DNA from: Tabrizicola oligotrophica | GTDB taxonomy: Bacteria > Pseudomonadota > Alphaproteobacteria > Rhodobacterales > Rhodobacteraceae | Direction of reading: 5' to 3' | Assembly (NCBI RefSeq): GCF_011008935.1 | Contig: NZ_JAAIVJ010000001.1 | Location: forward strand, 558,001-622,000 | Length of the DNA: 64,000 nucleotides | The notes under the pieces: generated by a model | What the model was told of the DNA's origin: nothing | The model's database searches: none | The model's input: the letters and a program-made list of their open reading frames with translations, nothing else | Part shown: positions 35,999 through 44,516 of the stretch, piece by piece | Layout: each line of letters opens with the position of its first letter | How positions within the stretch are numbered: position 1 is the stretch's first letter | Made by a program: the position numbers and the translations under genes

Positions 35999-36708
35999 CA
36001 GCCCTGCCCTCCCTGCCCCAGCACGGCATCGACCTTGGGCCGGGCGTCGCCCGGCAATTGCCCGGTGGTCATGTAGATCACCTGCTCGGCAATCGTCGTG
36101 GCGTGGTCGCCCACCCGCTCGATGTTCTTGGCGATGAAATGCAGCTGCATTGCCGGGGTGATCTTGCGGCTGTCTTCCAGCATATGGGTCAGCAGTTCGC
36201 GGAAGATGGCGTTGTACATCTGGTCGACCTCGTGGTCGCGCAGGCGCACTTCGGCGGCAAGGCCGGCATCGCGGGCAATGAAGGCGTCAAGCGCGTCCTT
36301 CAAGAGCAGGCTGACCTGCCGGCTCATCCGCTTGAGCGAGCCATGGGCCTCGGGCAAGGGCGCGAGATCGGCCAGCAACTTGGAGCGTTTGGCAAGGTTC
36401 TTGGCATAGTCGCCGCAGCGCTCCAGATTCGAGGCGATCTTCATCACCGACAGGACGGTGCGCAGGTCAGTGCCCATCGGCGCGCGCAGGGCGATCAGCC
36501 GGGCGCATTCGGTGTTGACCTGCTCTTCCAGCAGGTCGATCGCGGCGTCATTGGCGCGCACCTGATCGGCCAGCACCTCGTCGCGGCTTTCCAGCGCCCG
36601 CGCGGCATCGGCAAGCGCGGTTTCCACCAGTCCGCCCATCCGCATGATCATCGCCTGCACGGCCTCGAGATCGCGGTCAAAGGCCCGCAGGATGTGTTCG
36701 TTCGCCAT
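35998..36708 (-). CDS. phoU: Phosphate transport regulator PhoU
   Basis: A 236-residue all-helical protein made of two PhoU three-helix bundles, with the conserved acidic motif ISNLERCGDYAKNLA-type metal site (here IASNLERCGDYAKN) in the first repeat and KNIERVGDHATTIAEQ in the second. PhoU connects the Pst transporter to PhoR and keeps the regulon off at high phosphate. Nine bases separate it from pstB and it overlaps phoB by one base. Confidence 0.95.
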   Translation of the reverse strand: MANEHILRAFDRDLEAVQAMIMRMGGLVETALADAARALESRDEVLADQVRANDAAIDLLEEQVNTECARLIALRAPMGTDLRTVLSVMKIASNLERCGDYAKNLAKRSKLLADLAPLPEAHGSLKRMSRQVSLLLKDALDAFIARDAGLAAEVRLRDHEVDQMYNAIFRELLTHMLEDSRKITPAMQLHFIAKNIERVGDHATTIAEQVIYMTTGQLPGDARPKVDAVLGQGGQG

Positions 36709-36717
36709 GGTCGCTCC

Positions 36718-37512
36718 TTAGCCGATCCGGCCGGTGATGTAGGATTCCGTCCGCGGGTCCTGCGGGTTGGTGAAGATCTGCCCGGTCTCGCCGTATTCCA
36801 CCAGATGACCGAGGTGGAAGAAGGCGGTGTGCTGGCTGACGCGCGCGGCCTGTTGCATGGAATGCGTGACGATCACCACGGAAAAGGCGCTGCGCAGCTC
36901 GTCGATCAGTTCCTCGACCTGCGCGGTGGCGATCGGGTCAAGCGCCGAGCAGGGCTCGTCCATCAGCAGCACTTCGGGGCCGGTGGCGATGGCGCGGGCG
37001 ATGCACAGGCGCTGTTGCTGGCCGCCCGAAAGCCCGGTGCCGGGGGCATGCAGGCGATCCTTGACCTCGTTCCACAGCGCCGCCTTCTTCAGGCAGCTTT
37101 CCACGACCTCATCCAGCTCCGCCTTGTTGCGGGTCAGGCCGTGGATGCGCGGGCCGTAGGCGACGTTGTCATAGATCGACTTCGGAAAGGGGTTCGGCTT
37201 CTGGAACACCATGCCGACCTTGGCGCGCAACTGCACCGGATCGACGCGCTTGTCATAGATGTCCTCGCCTTCGAGCTGGATCAGGCCTTCCACCCGGCAG
37301 ACCGGGATGGTGTCGTTCATCCGGTTCAGGCAGCGCAGGAAGGTGGACTTGCCGCAGCCCGAGGGGCCGATGAAGGCGGTCACGGCCTTGTCGGGGATGT
37401 TGACGTCGACATCCTTGATGGCATGGTTTTCGCCGTAATAGACCTGCACCTTGCGGGCCTCGATCTTGTTGACTGCGCTTTGCACGCGGCTCTCCATTCG
37501 CATATCTTTCAT
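36718..37512 (-). CDS. pstB: Phosphate ABC transporter ATP-binding protein PstB
   Basis: A 264-residue ABC ATPase: Walker [11 protein letters not shown]-loop in [13 protein letters not shown], signature [14 protein letters not shown], Walker [14 protein letters not shown] and the switch histidine in VTHSMQQA. The [11 protein letters not shown] stretch is typical of PstB. It drives phosphate uptake at the inner membrane with PstA and PstC. The start at 37512 is upstream of [11 protein letters not shown], where homology begins, and an internal ATG at 37497 is possible. Confidence 0.96.
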   Translation of the reverse strand: MKDMRMESRVQSAVNKIEARKVQVYYGENHAIKDVDVNIPDKAVTAFIGPSGCGKSTFLRCLNRMNDTIPVCRVEGLIQLEGEDIYDKRVDPVQLRAKVGMVFQKPNPFPKSIYDNVAYGPRIHGLTRNKAELDEVVESCLKKAALWNEVKDRLHAPGTGLSGGQQQRLCIARAIATGPEVLLMDEPCSALDPIATAQVEELIDELRSAFSVVIVTHSMQQAARVSQHTAFFHLGHLVEYGETGQIFTNPQDPRTESYITGRIG

Positions 37513-37527
37513 GGCTTCCCCCGCCCC

Positions 37528-38883
37528 TTACCAGCGGCGCTCGAACTTGCGGCGCAGCAGGATCGCCAGAAGGTTCATCGTGACAAGGAACGCCAAGAGC
37601 ACGATGATCGCACCATTCGAGCGTTCCACAAAGGCCGGGTCTGACCTTGTGACCCAGGTGTAGATCTGCACCGGCAGGGCGGTCGCGGGGTCAAGGAACC
37701 CTTCGACCGGGACCGAGGGGTGGTTGTCGACAAAGGCCACCATGCCGATGAGCAGCAAGGGCGCGCTTTGGCCAAGGCCGGCGGCCAGCCCCAGGATGGT
37801 GCCGGTCAGGATGCCGGGCATGGCCAGGGGCAGCACATGGTGGAACACCGTCTGCATCTTCGACGCCCCCACCCCGAGCGCGGCATCGCGGATCGACGGC
37901 GGCACGGCGCGGATCGAGGCGCGGGTGGCGATGATGATGGTCGGCAGCGTCATCAGGCTGATGACCAGCGCCCCCACCAGCGAGGAGGATTGCGGCAGGC
38001 CGAGGACGTTGATGAAGATCGACAGGCCAAGGATGCCGTAGACGATCGACGGCACTGCGGCGAGGTTCGAGACATTGACCTCGATTGCGTCGGTCAGGGT
38101 GTTTTTCGGCGCGAATTCCTCAAGATAGATCGAGGCGGCAACTCCCACCGGCACGCACATCACGGCGACGAGGATCATCAGGTAAAGCGAGCCCAAGAGC
38201 GCCACGCCCAGACCGGCCGCTTCGGGCCGCTGGTCGGAGGCGTCGGGATTGGTGAAGAACTCCCAGTTCCAGCCGGAGCCAAGGAGCCCCGCCGCGCGCA
38301 TCCGGTCGGCCAGGTGCAGCTGTTCGGGCGAGATGTTGCTGTCGAGTTTCGCGCTTTCCAAGGTAACGCGGCCCTTGAGATAGCCGTCGATCCGGCCCGC
38401 GGCAAACACGCTGGCGTCGATCGTGCTGCCGATCAGCGCCGGGTCGGCCAGCACCATGGCACGCAAGGAGCCGGCGGCGTCCTTCGAGATCAGCTCGGCC
38501 ACTTCCTTGGGTTTCAAGCCGCCAAGGTCGATCTTCTGGCGCTCCAGCTCGGCCATCAGCCCCGCCGCCAGCACCTTGCCATAGCCAACCGTCGTGACCT
38601 TGGCCATTTCGTCGCGATTGCGGTTGCCCTTGGGGTCCAGCACCTTTTCGCTCAGCTCTACCGGATAGCCGAGGCGGGCCTGAAAGAACGACGAGGTGCC
38701 ATCGCGGAAGATCGTCACCAGCATGAGCGCCAGCATGGTCAGCGACAGCGCAATCGCCACCAGGCCATAGGCACGGAAGCGGGTTTCGGCGGCATTGCGG
38801 CGCTTCATCGCCGGGCTGGTGACGTAGATCGACTGCGCCGGGGACACTAGCGCCGGGCCGGGCTGGGCGGAAAGGTCGGTCAT
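37528..38883 (-). CDS. pstA: Phosphate ABC transporter permease PstA with DUF3333 N-terminal extension
   Basis: A 451-residue permease, longer than the roughly 300 residues of E. coli PstA. The N-terminal 150 residues match the DUF3333 extension common in alphaproteobacteria (one membrane helix near residues 35-60, then a soluble part). The C-terminal half is the binding-protein-dependent permease domain with the coupling-helix region EAALGVGASKMQTVF-like (here DAALGVGASKMQTVFHHVL). It overlaps pstC by 4 nt (ATGA). Confidence 0.94.
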   Translation of the reverse strand: MTDLSAQPGPALVSPAQSIYVTSPAMKRRNAAETRFRAYGLVAIALSLTMLALMLVTIFRDGTSSFFQARLGYPVELSEKVLDPKGNRNRDEMAKVTTVGYGKVLAAGLMAELERQKIDLGGLKPKEVAELISKDAAGSLRAMVLADPALIGSTIDASVFAAGRIDGYLKGRVTLESAKLDSNISPEQLHLADRMRAAGLLGSGWNWEFFTNPDASDQRPEAAGLGVALLGSLYLMILVAVMCVPVGVAASIYLEEFAPKNTLTDAIEVNVSNLAAVPSIVYGILGLSIFINVLGLPQSSSLVGALVISLMTLPTIIIATRASIRAVPPSIRDAALGVGASKMQTVFHHVLPLAMPGILTGTILGLAAGLGQSAPLLLIGMVAFVDNHPSVPVEGFLDPATALPVQIYTWVTRSDPAFVERSNGAIIVLLAFLVTMNLLAILLRRKFERRW

Positions 38884-40340
38884 TCGTATTGCTCCCGGTA
38901 TTTGCGCACGATGTAGAGGGCAAAGACGTTCAGCCCCAGCGTGATGAGAAACAGCGTCATGCCAAGCGCAAAGGCCACCAGCGTTTCGGGCGCGGCGAAA
39001 TCGGTGTCACCGGTCAGCTGGCCGACAATCTTCACCGTCATGGTGGTCATGGCGTCAAAGGGGTTGAGCGAGAGCTGCGCCGCCGCCCCTGCCCCCATGA
39101 CGACGACCATAGTCTCGCCAATGGCGCGGCTGGCGGCCATCAGCACCGCGCCGACGATGCCCGGCAGCGCGGCGGGCAGGATCACCTGCCGCACGGTTTC
39201 GGATTTCGTGGCGCCAAGCCCGTAGCTGCCATCGCGCAGGGATTGCGGCACGGCGTTGATGATGTCGTCGGACAGGGACGAGATGAAGGGGATGTTCAGG
39301 ATGCCGATCACCAGCCCCGCCGTCATCACCGACGAGCCGCTGTCGCCCAGACCCATCGGCGCGGCAAACCAGTCGCGCAGGAAGGGGCCGACAGTGACAA
39401 GGGCGAAGATGCCGAACACCACAGTCGGAATGCCGGCGATGACCTCGATCAGCGGCTTGACCCAGGACCGGGTGGCCCGCGAGGCGTATTCGGCCAGATA
39501 GATCGCGGTGAACAGCCCGACCGGCACGCAGACGATCAGCGCAACCAGCGTGACATAAAGCGTGCCCCACAAGAGCGGGATCATGCCAAGGTCCGAGTTG
39601 CCCTTGAAGTTCGGCGACCAGGTAAGCGAGAAGAAGAAATCCTTCAGCGGGTATTTTGTAAAGAAATCAGCGGTTTCCGTTATCATGGAGCCGACGATGC
39701 CAAGGGTGGTCAAAATGGCGATGGATGAGGCCGCCACCAGGAGGCCCAGCACCACCTTTTCCACCTCGTTGCGGGCGCGGAACTCCTTGTGCCCGCGCGA
39801 CACGCCGCGGAACAGCCCCGCCAGCGCCAATGCCAGAACCAGCGCCGACCGCGCCGCCGCACCCCAGGCCGTCATTGCACGATAGTCTTGTGCCGCGGCC
39901 AGCACCTCGGGCGACACCTCGTCGCCAAGGGCCACCCCGACACCGGCCAGAACTGCGCGGATGTCGGTGGTCTGGCTGTCGATCTGGCCCGAGCCGTCCG
40001 CACTGAGCGCGCCTGCCGCCACTGCAGTATCCAGCCCGCCCGCCACCCGGCGCACATCGGCCATGGTCAGCGCGCGCGCGGCGGCATCGGTCACCAGCTC
40101 GGCCGGAAGCGTGCCGGAGATGCGGCTTTCGACCACCATCGGCTGCACGACCAGCCACAGCACCAGCCCGGCCATGGCCGGCAGCAGCACCCAGATCGCC
40201 CCGTTCCAGCCGTAGTAGTTCGGCAGCGAATGCAGGTCGCGCGGATTGCCCCCGGCCGAAGCCAGCGCCCTGTGGCGCGCAAGGACGAAAGCGGCCAGCG
40301 CCAGCGCGCCAATCACCGCAAGAAGCATCAGGACGGACAT
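38880..40340 (-). CDS. pstC: Phosphate ABC transporter permease PstC
   Basis: A 486-residue permease, again with an extended N-terminal part compared with the classical about 320-residue PstC. Residues 1-25 form a membrane anchor, followed by a soluble region, then the permease domain with the coupling motif YGLGATKSETVRQVIL. The ATG at 40340 was chosen because the first helix starts there and AAGG lies upstream; the open frame continues upstream into the pstS-pstC hairpin. Pairs with PstA in the inner membrane. Confidence 0.94.
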   Translation of the reverse strand: MSVLMLLAVIGALALAAFVLARHRALASAGGNPRDLHSLPNYYGWNGAIWVLLPAMAGLVLWLVVQPMVVESRISGTLPAELVTDAAARALTMADVRRVAGGLDTAVAAGALSADGSGQIDSQTTDIRAVLAGVGVALGDEVSPEVLAAAQDYRAMTAWGAAARSALVLALALAGLFRGVSRGHKEFRARNEVEKVVLGLLVAASSIAILTTLGIVGSMITETADFFTKYPLKDFFFSLTWSPNFKGNSDLGMIPLLWGTLYVTLVALIVCVPVGLFTAIYLAEYASRATRSWVKPLIEVIAGIPTVVFGIFALVTVGPFLRDWFAAPMGLGDSGSSVMTAGLVIGILNIPFISSLSDDIINAVPQSLRDGSYGLGATKSETVRQVILPAALPGIVGAVLMAASRAIGETMVVVMGAGAAAQLSLNPFDAMTTMTVKIVGQLTGDTDFAAPETLVAFALGMTLFLITLGLNVFALYIVRKYREQYE

Positions 40341-40373
40341 CAGGGAGGCCTTCGTCTTGTCAGGAAAGGGAAA

Positions 40374-40393
40374 GCGGGGCCCGAAGGCCCCGC
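40374..40393 (-). terminator. pstS-pstC intergenic hairpin (partial terminator or mRNA stabiliser)
   Basis: On the minus strand GCGGGGCC-TTCG-GGCCCCGC, an 8-bp stem with a stable TTCG loop, followed by TTTCCCTTTCC. Such a hairpin directly after the binding-protein gene usually lets pstS mRNA accumulate above the permease mRNAs. Confidence 0.75.
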
Positions 40394-40404
40394 CCCTGTG
40401 GTTC

Positions 40405-41460
40405 TTATTCCAGCGGACCCATCGGGGTCTCGGCGGCAACCTCGGCCTGGGTCTTGGCCAGTTCCGGGTCCGACACCAGACCGTATTCCGCCAGCGGGCC
40501 GTCCGGGCCGGCCATCTCGTCCGACACGAAGAACTCGATGTATTCCTTCAGGCCGGGGATCACGCCGATATGCGCCTTCTTGACGTAGAAGTAGAGCGGA
40601 CGCGACACCGGGTAATCACCCGAGGCAATCGTCTCGGTCGCGGGCACGATGCCGTCGATGGTGGCGACCTTCAGCTTGTCGGTGTTGTTCTGGTAGAACG
40701 ACAGACCAAAGACCCCGACGGCCTTCTTGTCGGCATCCAGACGGGCCAGCGTTTCGGTGTAATCGCCGTCGATGTCGACCGATTTGCCGTCGGTGCGCAG
40801 CTCAAGGCACATCGCCTTGGCGGCCTTTTCCTTTTCCTTGTCATCCGCGCCCTCGGCGGTCGCCAGGAACAGGTCCAGCGCGCCGGTCGCCTTGCAGCCG
40901 GCCTCGATCACCTTGACGTCGAACACTTCGCGGGTGCCGTGCTTGGTGCCGGGGATCAGCGCCAGGATGTCCTGCGCGGGAAGGCTCGCGTTCACATCGG
41001 CCCAGGTCGCGGCGGCGTTGTCGACCAGCGCGCCATCCTTGGCAACCTTGGCCGCCAGCGCACCGTAGATGTCCGACGGCGTGAAGGCGAAATCGGCGCC
41101 GGCGACGTCCGAGGCGAACACGATGCCGTCATAGCCGATGCGCACTTCCATCACCTCGGCCACGCCGTTGGTGGCGCAAAGCTCCAGATCCGATTTCGAG
41201 ATGCGCGACGAGGAGTTGGCGATGTCGACGGTGGTCTCGCCCACGCCTTCGCACAGCTTCTTGCGGCCGGCACCCGAACCGCCGCCTTCCACCACCGGCG
41301 AGGGGAAATCGAAGTTCTCGCCAAAGGCCTCGGCGACGATGGTGGCATAGGGCAGCACGGTCGACGAGCCGGTGACCTGGATCTGGTCGCGCGCCGAGGC
41401 GATCACGGTCGAGGCGGCAAGGATCGCCACAGTCGAGGCGGAAAGTTTGAAGAAAGACAT
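40405..41460 (-). CDS. pstS: Periplasmic phosphate-binding protein PstS
   Basis: A 351-residue exported binding protein. The signal peptide (about 23 residues) ends at IASA. The mature start DQIQVTGSSTVLPYA holds the phosphate-contacting TGSSTV loop, and EGGGSGAGRKKLCEG and SSRISKSDLE complete the site. First gene behind the Pho box at 41539, so it is probably the most strongly induced gene of the operon at low phosphate. Confidence 0.95.
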   Translation of the reverse strand: MSFFKLSASTVAILAASTVIASARDQIQVTGSSTVLPYATIVAEAFGENFDFPSPVVEGGGSGAGRKKLCEGVGETTVDIANSSSRISKSDLELCATNGVAEVMEVRIGYDGIVFASDVAGADFAFTPSDIYGALAAKVAKDGALVDNAAATWADVNASLPAQDILALIPGTKHGTREVFDVKVIEAGCKATGALDLFLATAEGADDKEKEKAAKAMCLELRTDGKSVDIDGDYTETLARLDADKKAVGVFGLSFYQNNTDKLKVATIDGIVPATETIASGDYPVSRPLYFYVKKAHIGVIPGLKEYIEFFVSDEMAGPDGPLAEYGLVSDPELAKTQAEVAAETPMGPLE

Positions 41461-41538
41461 CTGTCACTCCAGTCTTGGATGCGAGGGGCCGGATGCCCTT
41501 CGTCTGGCGCTGGTCTAGGTCGCGTTGACCAAGCTTTT

Positions 41539-41567
41539 GCGACAGATGTGTAACAGCAACATGACAA
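41539..41567 (-). promoter_or_regulatory. Pho box upstream of pstS
   Basis: Read on the minus strand: TTGTCAT-gttg-CTGTTAC-acat-CTGTCGC. Three 7-bp repeats with 4-bp spacers match the PhoB box (CTGTCAT repeated every 11 bp). It is about 80 bp upstream of the pstS start, in the phoR-pstS gap. Confidence 0.88.
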
Positions 41568-41600
41568 TGCGCCGGACAGAGGGCAAAGCCAAGGAAAAGG

Positions 41601-42626
41601 TCAGGGCATAGGCAGCAAGATGCTGAAAACGCTTCCCTTTCCAAGTTCGCTTTCAATCACCAGCCGCCCGCGGTGGCGCTGGACGATGTGCTTGACGATG
41701 GCCAGTCCCAGCCCGGTTCCGCCCTTTTCGCGGCTTCTGTGACTGTCGACGCGGTAGAATCGCTCGGTCAGGCGCGGAATGTGCCGGGGGTCGATTCCCG
41801 CTCCCTGGTCGCTGACCGACACCCGCAGCACCGGCCCGCGCGGCCCGTCCTCGCGGCCAAGCGCCACAGTGACGGTCGCACCGGCAGGGCTGCCGTATTT
41901 GACGGCATTTTCGGTGAGGTTGGTCAGCACCTGCACCATCTGGTCGGGATCGGCGCGCAGGGTGATCTCCTGGCCAGCGCCCACAAGGTTCAGCCGCACT
42001 TCGCCCGCCCGGGCAACCGGTTGCAGGCTGTCCACCACCGAGCGCGCGATGCCCGCAATGTCGACGCGGCTTTCCGGTCGGTTGCGCTCTTCGGCTTCGA
42101 CCCGGCTGAGGTGCAAAAGGTCGCGCACCAGCCGGTTCATCCGCTCCGCCTCGGCGGCCATGATGGCCAGGAAGCGTTCGCGTGCCCTGGCATCCTCCTT
42201 GGCCGCGCCGCGCAGGGTTTCGATAAACCCGGAAATCGCAGTCAGGGGCGTGCGCAATTCATGGCTGACATTGGCCACGAAATCGCGGCGCATGCGATCC
42301 ATCTCCTCGGCCTCGGTCAGGTCGGTGAAGGCGAGCAGCACCCCCTCGTCCAGCGGTGTCACCGTCACCTCATGCACCCGGTCGGGACCGGAGGTCGGCG
42401 TCACCAGCCGCACCACCGCCGGCTCGGCCCGGGTCAGCGCCCGGTCGATGGCCTGCAGAAGGTCCGGCGCGCGGAACAGCAACCCGTGATGCCGCCCGAC
42501 CGGGCCTTCACCACCGGGAAACAGCGCCTGCGCCGCAAGGTTGGCCTCGATGATGAACAGATCGCGGCCGACAACCAGAAGCGGCATCGGCACACCCTGC
42601 AACAGGCGGGAAATCGGGCTGGGCAT
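41601..42626 (-). CDS. phoR: Phosphate regulon sensor kinase PhoR without membrane segments
   Basis: A 341-residue histidine kinase. The N-terminal 105 residues look like a PAS domain. The HisKA box is FVANVSHELRTPLTAISGF, followed by HATPase_c boxes (LTENAVKYGSP; VSDQGAGIDPRHIPRLTERF; GGTGLGLAIVKHIVQRH). No hydrophobic helix long enough to span the membrane is visible, unlike E. coli PhoR, so it is probably cytosolic or held at the membrane through PhoU/PstB. First gene of the minus-strand phosphate series; the Pho box lies after it, so its transcription may be independent. Confidence 0.9.
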   Translation of the reverse strand: MPSPISRLLQGVPMPLLVVGRDLFIIEANLAAQALFPGGEGPVGRHHGLLFRAPDLLQAIDRALTRAEPAVVRLVTPTSGPDRVHEVTVTPLDEGVLLAFTDLTEAEEMDRMRRDFVANVSHELRTPLTAISGFIETLRGAAKEDARARERFLAIMAAEAERMNRLVRDLLHLSRVEAEERNRPESRVDIAGIARSVVDSLQPVARAGEVRLNLVGAGQEITLRADPDQMVQVLTNLTENAVKYGSPAGATVTVALGREDGPRGPVLRVSVSDQGAGIDPRHIPRLTERFYRVDSHRSREKGGTGLGLAIVKHIVQRHRGRLVIESELGKGSVFSILLPMP

Positions 42627-42702
42627 CGGGCGTCCTGCGGCTGGCGTCGGGCTTGGCCGACAGGCTAGCCGCAGGATGTAACAATTGCCAGACAGTCAGC
42701 GC

Positions 42703-43188
42703 TCAGTGATCGGCCCCGCGCCAGTCGCGCAGCGCAGCGTTGTCTGCAGGCGGCGGGCTGGCCGGGCCGCTGGCCTCGGCCACCACCGGGGCGCGGTTGC
42801 GGAAATACCAAGTCTCGCGCGCGCCGAAGTAAAACGCCACCACCGCCCCCAGCAGCCACCAGAGCGGCTCGGGCACCGCGTTCAGCCCCACCATGCGGGC
42901 GGCAAAGCCCGTCGGGTCCTGCATGGCGTAGACGAAAAGCCCGATGGTGCCAAAGGCCAGCAACGGCCGCGGCAGGCGGTTGAGACCATTGACGAAACGG
43001 TCGAACCCGCCAGGCGCCGCCATCTGGTATTCCTCGCCCAGCTGGTTCAGCGCCGCCATCTGCGCCTCGGCCGACAGCTCCATCCGGCGCGTGGCGGAGG
43101 GGGTGAACACCTCGGCCACATCGCGCGCCGCAGTGCCGACGGCCGCAAGGCCGCCCGCCCCGCCGATCAGTTTGCCCATCAGCCCCAT
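42703..43188 (-). CDS. GTA-type holin (3TM holin family)
   Basis: A 161-residue protein with an N-terminal GLMGKLIGGAGGLAAVG segment and a hydrophobic pair around residues 77-92 and 107-122 (LLAFGTIGLFVYAMQDP; LWWLLGAVVAFYFGARETWYF), matching the 3TM holin family associated with release of gene transfer agents in Rhodobacterales. It would form membrane lesions that let the endolysin reach peptidoglycan. It overlaps the endolysin gene by 10 nt; an in-frame ATG at 43179 overlapping the stop (TGATG) is an alternative start. Confidence 0.82.
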   Translation of the reverse strand: MGLMGKLIGGAGGLAAVGTAARDVAEVFTPSATRRMELSAEAQMAALNQLGEEYQMAAPGGFDRFVNGLNRLPRPLLAFGTIGLFVYAMQDPTGFAARMVGLNAVPEPLWWLLGAVVAFYFGARETWYFRNRAPVVAEASGPASPPPADNAALRDWRGADH

Positions 43189-43790
43189 GCCGCCACCCGC
43201 GCCCGATGCTGGGCATCCGTCAGGTGATAGTGCGGCGCGATGAACTCCTCGGCCCGCGTGATCCAGCCGCCCTTGCCGCCATCCCGCCGGCAGGCATATT
43301 TGCGGCTGGCGGGCCGCGCATCTGCCAGCGCGTAGTAGAAATTCCGCCGGGCGATGCCATAGGCATCGGCCAGATGCGCCGGCGCCGCCTCATAGGCCAG
43401 TTGCGCCGCACGGATCGTCGCCGGGCCGACCGCGCCGTCATCGACGCAAGCAAACCCCATCTCGCTGCAAAGCCGTTGCAGGATCTTCACCGCACTGGCC
43501 CCGGCATTGACCTGCATGTCAAAGACCGCCGGCTGCACCACCTCGGGCAGCGCCCCGAGCCCCGGCCGGCGAAAGTAATGCTCGATGTAGATCTCCACCG
43601 CCTGCGCCGCACTCAGCCGCCGCACATCGCTGCCGTCGATCGTCCCGTCACCCGAGATGTCCAGCCCCAGCCGCCGCAGTGCCGCCAGCGTGACCCCGTG
43701 GTTCGTAGTCCCGCCCGGATCATCCGGGTCCTGCACAAACCCGCCCTCGCGGGCGACAATCTCCCGCGCCAAATCCCTGACCGTCTTCAT
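43179..43790 (-). CDS. GTA-type endolysin (glycoside hydrolase 108, N-acetylmuramidase)
   Basis: A 203-residue protein. The catalytic glutamate of GH108 is Glu15 in REIVAREGGFVQDPDDPGG, followed by TTNHGVTLAALRRLG. A C-terminal peptidoglycan-binding-type region (CVDDGAVGPATIRAAQLAY) follows. With the overlapping holin it forms the two-gene lysis cassette that releases gene transfer agent particles in Rhodobacter capsulatus, where it also lies away from the structural cluster. The ATG at 43790 follows GGGGGA. No phage structural genes are near, supporting GTA rather than a prophage. Confidence 0.87.
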   Translation of the reverse strand: MKTVRDLAREIVAREGGFVQDPDDPGGTTNHGVTLAALRRLGLDISGDGTIDGSDVRRLSAAQAVEIYIEHYFRRPGLGALPEVVQPAVFDMQVNAGASAVKILQRLCSEMGFACVDDGAVGPATIRAAQLAYEAAPAHLADAYGIARRNFYYALADARPASRKYACRRDGGKGGWITRAEEFIAPHYHLTDAQHRARVAAWG

Positions 43791-43865
43791 CGCAATCCCC
43801 CTTGCCCCTTTGGAAGGCCAAGAATTGCGGGCAAGGGTTAAGACCGGTCCACCGCAGCGCACGGT

Positions 43866-43953
43866 CTTTCATGCTGGCCCAAATATCCCCCGCGGAGCGT
43901 CCGCGGCCGGCCGGGGGAGCCTCCGGCGGGGATATTTGAACCAGTCTGAAAGG
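43866..43953. repeat. Dispersed intergenic repeat, copy 8: complete palindromic unit
   Basis: TTTCATGCTGG plus CCCAAATATCC at the left end and the reverse complement (GGGGATATTTG then AACCAGTCTGAAAG) at the right end, with GC-rich hairpins between. This is the only copy with both ends, and it suggests that the other copies are half units. It lies between ccmE and the endolysin gene. Confidence 0.88.
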
Positions 43954-43954
43954 C

Positions 43955-44434
43955 TCAGTCCTTGGCAGGTTCCTGATAGACGCCCTGTTCCTTGAGGCTG
44001 TCGATCACTTCCTTGGGCATGTAGGTCTCGTCATGCTTGGCAAGGATTTCGCTGGCAACAAAGGTGTCGCCCTGCATCTGGCCGGTGCCGACCATGCCCT
44101 GACCTTCCTCGAAGAGGTCGGGCAGGATGCCGGTGAAGGTGACGGCGACGCTGGCATTGGTGTCGGTGACGCGGAAGGTCACGGTCTCGCCCTGCCCGCG
44201 TGTGAGGCTGCCGTCCTCCACCAGACCGCCGATGCGGAAGATCTCGCCGGGTGCGGGGGGCTGTTCCAGCACCTGCGTCGGCGAGCGGAAGAAGTTGATG
44301 CCGTCCTTCATCGCATAGCCGACAAGCGCGGTCGCCACGGCGATGGCGAGGAACGCCAGCAGGATCACCTGAATCCGGCGCTGTTTCTTCAGGCCCTTCA
44401 TGCCGCGGAATCCGGGTTTTGCGGTGGCGTCCAT
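43955..44434 (-). CDS. ccmE: Cytochrome c maturation heme chaperone CcmE
   Basis: A 159-residue protein with a short cytoplasmic lead (MKGLKKQRRIQ), a membrane helix (VILLAFLAIAVATALVGYAM) and a periplasmic OB-fold. The heme-binding histidine is in ILAKHDETYMPKEV (about His134), the canonical CcmE motif. It passes heme from CcmC to CcmF/H. The ATG at 44434 follows AAGGAG. The other ccm genes are not adjacent. Confidence 0.95.
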   Translation of the reverse strand: MDATAKPGFRGMKGLKKQRRIQVILLAFLAIAVATALVGYAMKDGINFFRSPTQVLEQPPAPGEIFRIGGLVEDGSLTRGQGETVTFRVTDTNASVAVTFTGILPDLFEEGQGMVGTGQMQGDTFVASEILAKHDETYMPKEVIDSLKEQGVYQEPAKD

Positions 44435-44516
44435 CGTCTGTGCTCCTTCGGTCCTGCGCAGGGCATGCCCCATCCAGATGGGGCTTGCCTTGACCTCGGT
44501 CAACTGCGGCGGGGCG

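Noticed and set aside
42703-43790. Prophage remnant
   Set aside because: Only a holin and endolysin of GTA type occur; no integrase, capsid, tail or terminase genes, so a GTA lysis locus is the better explanation.
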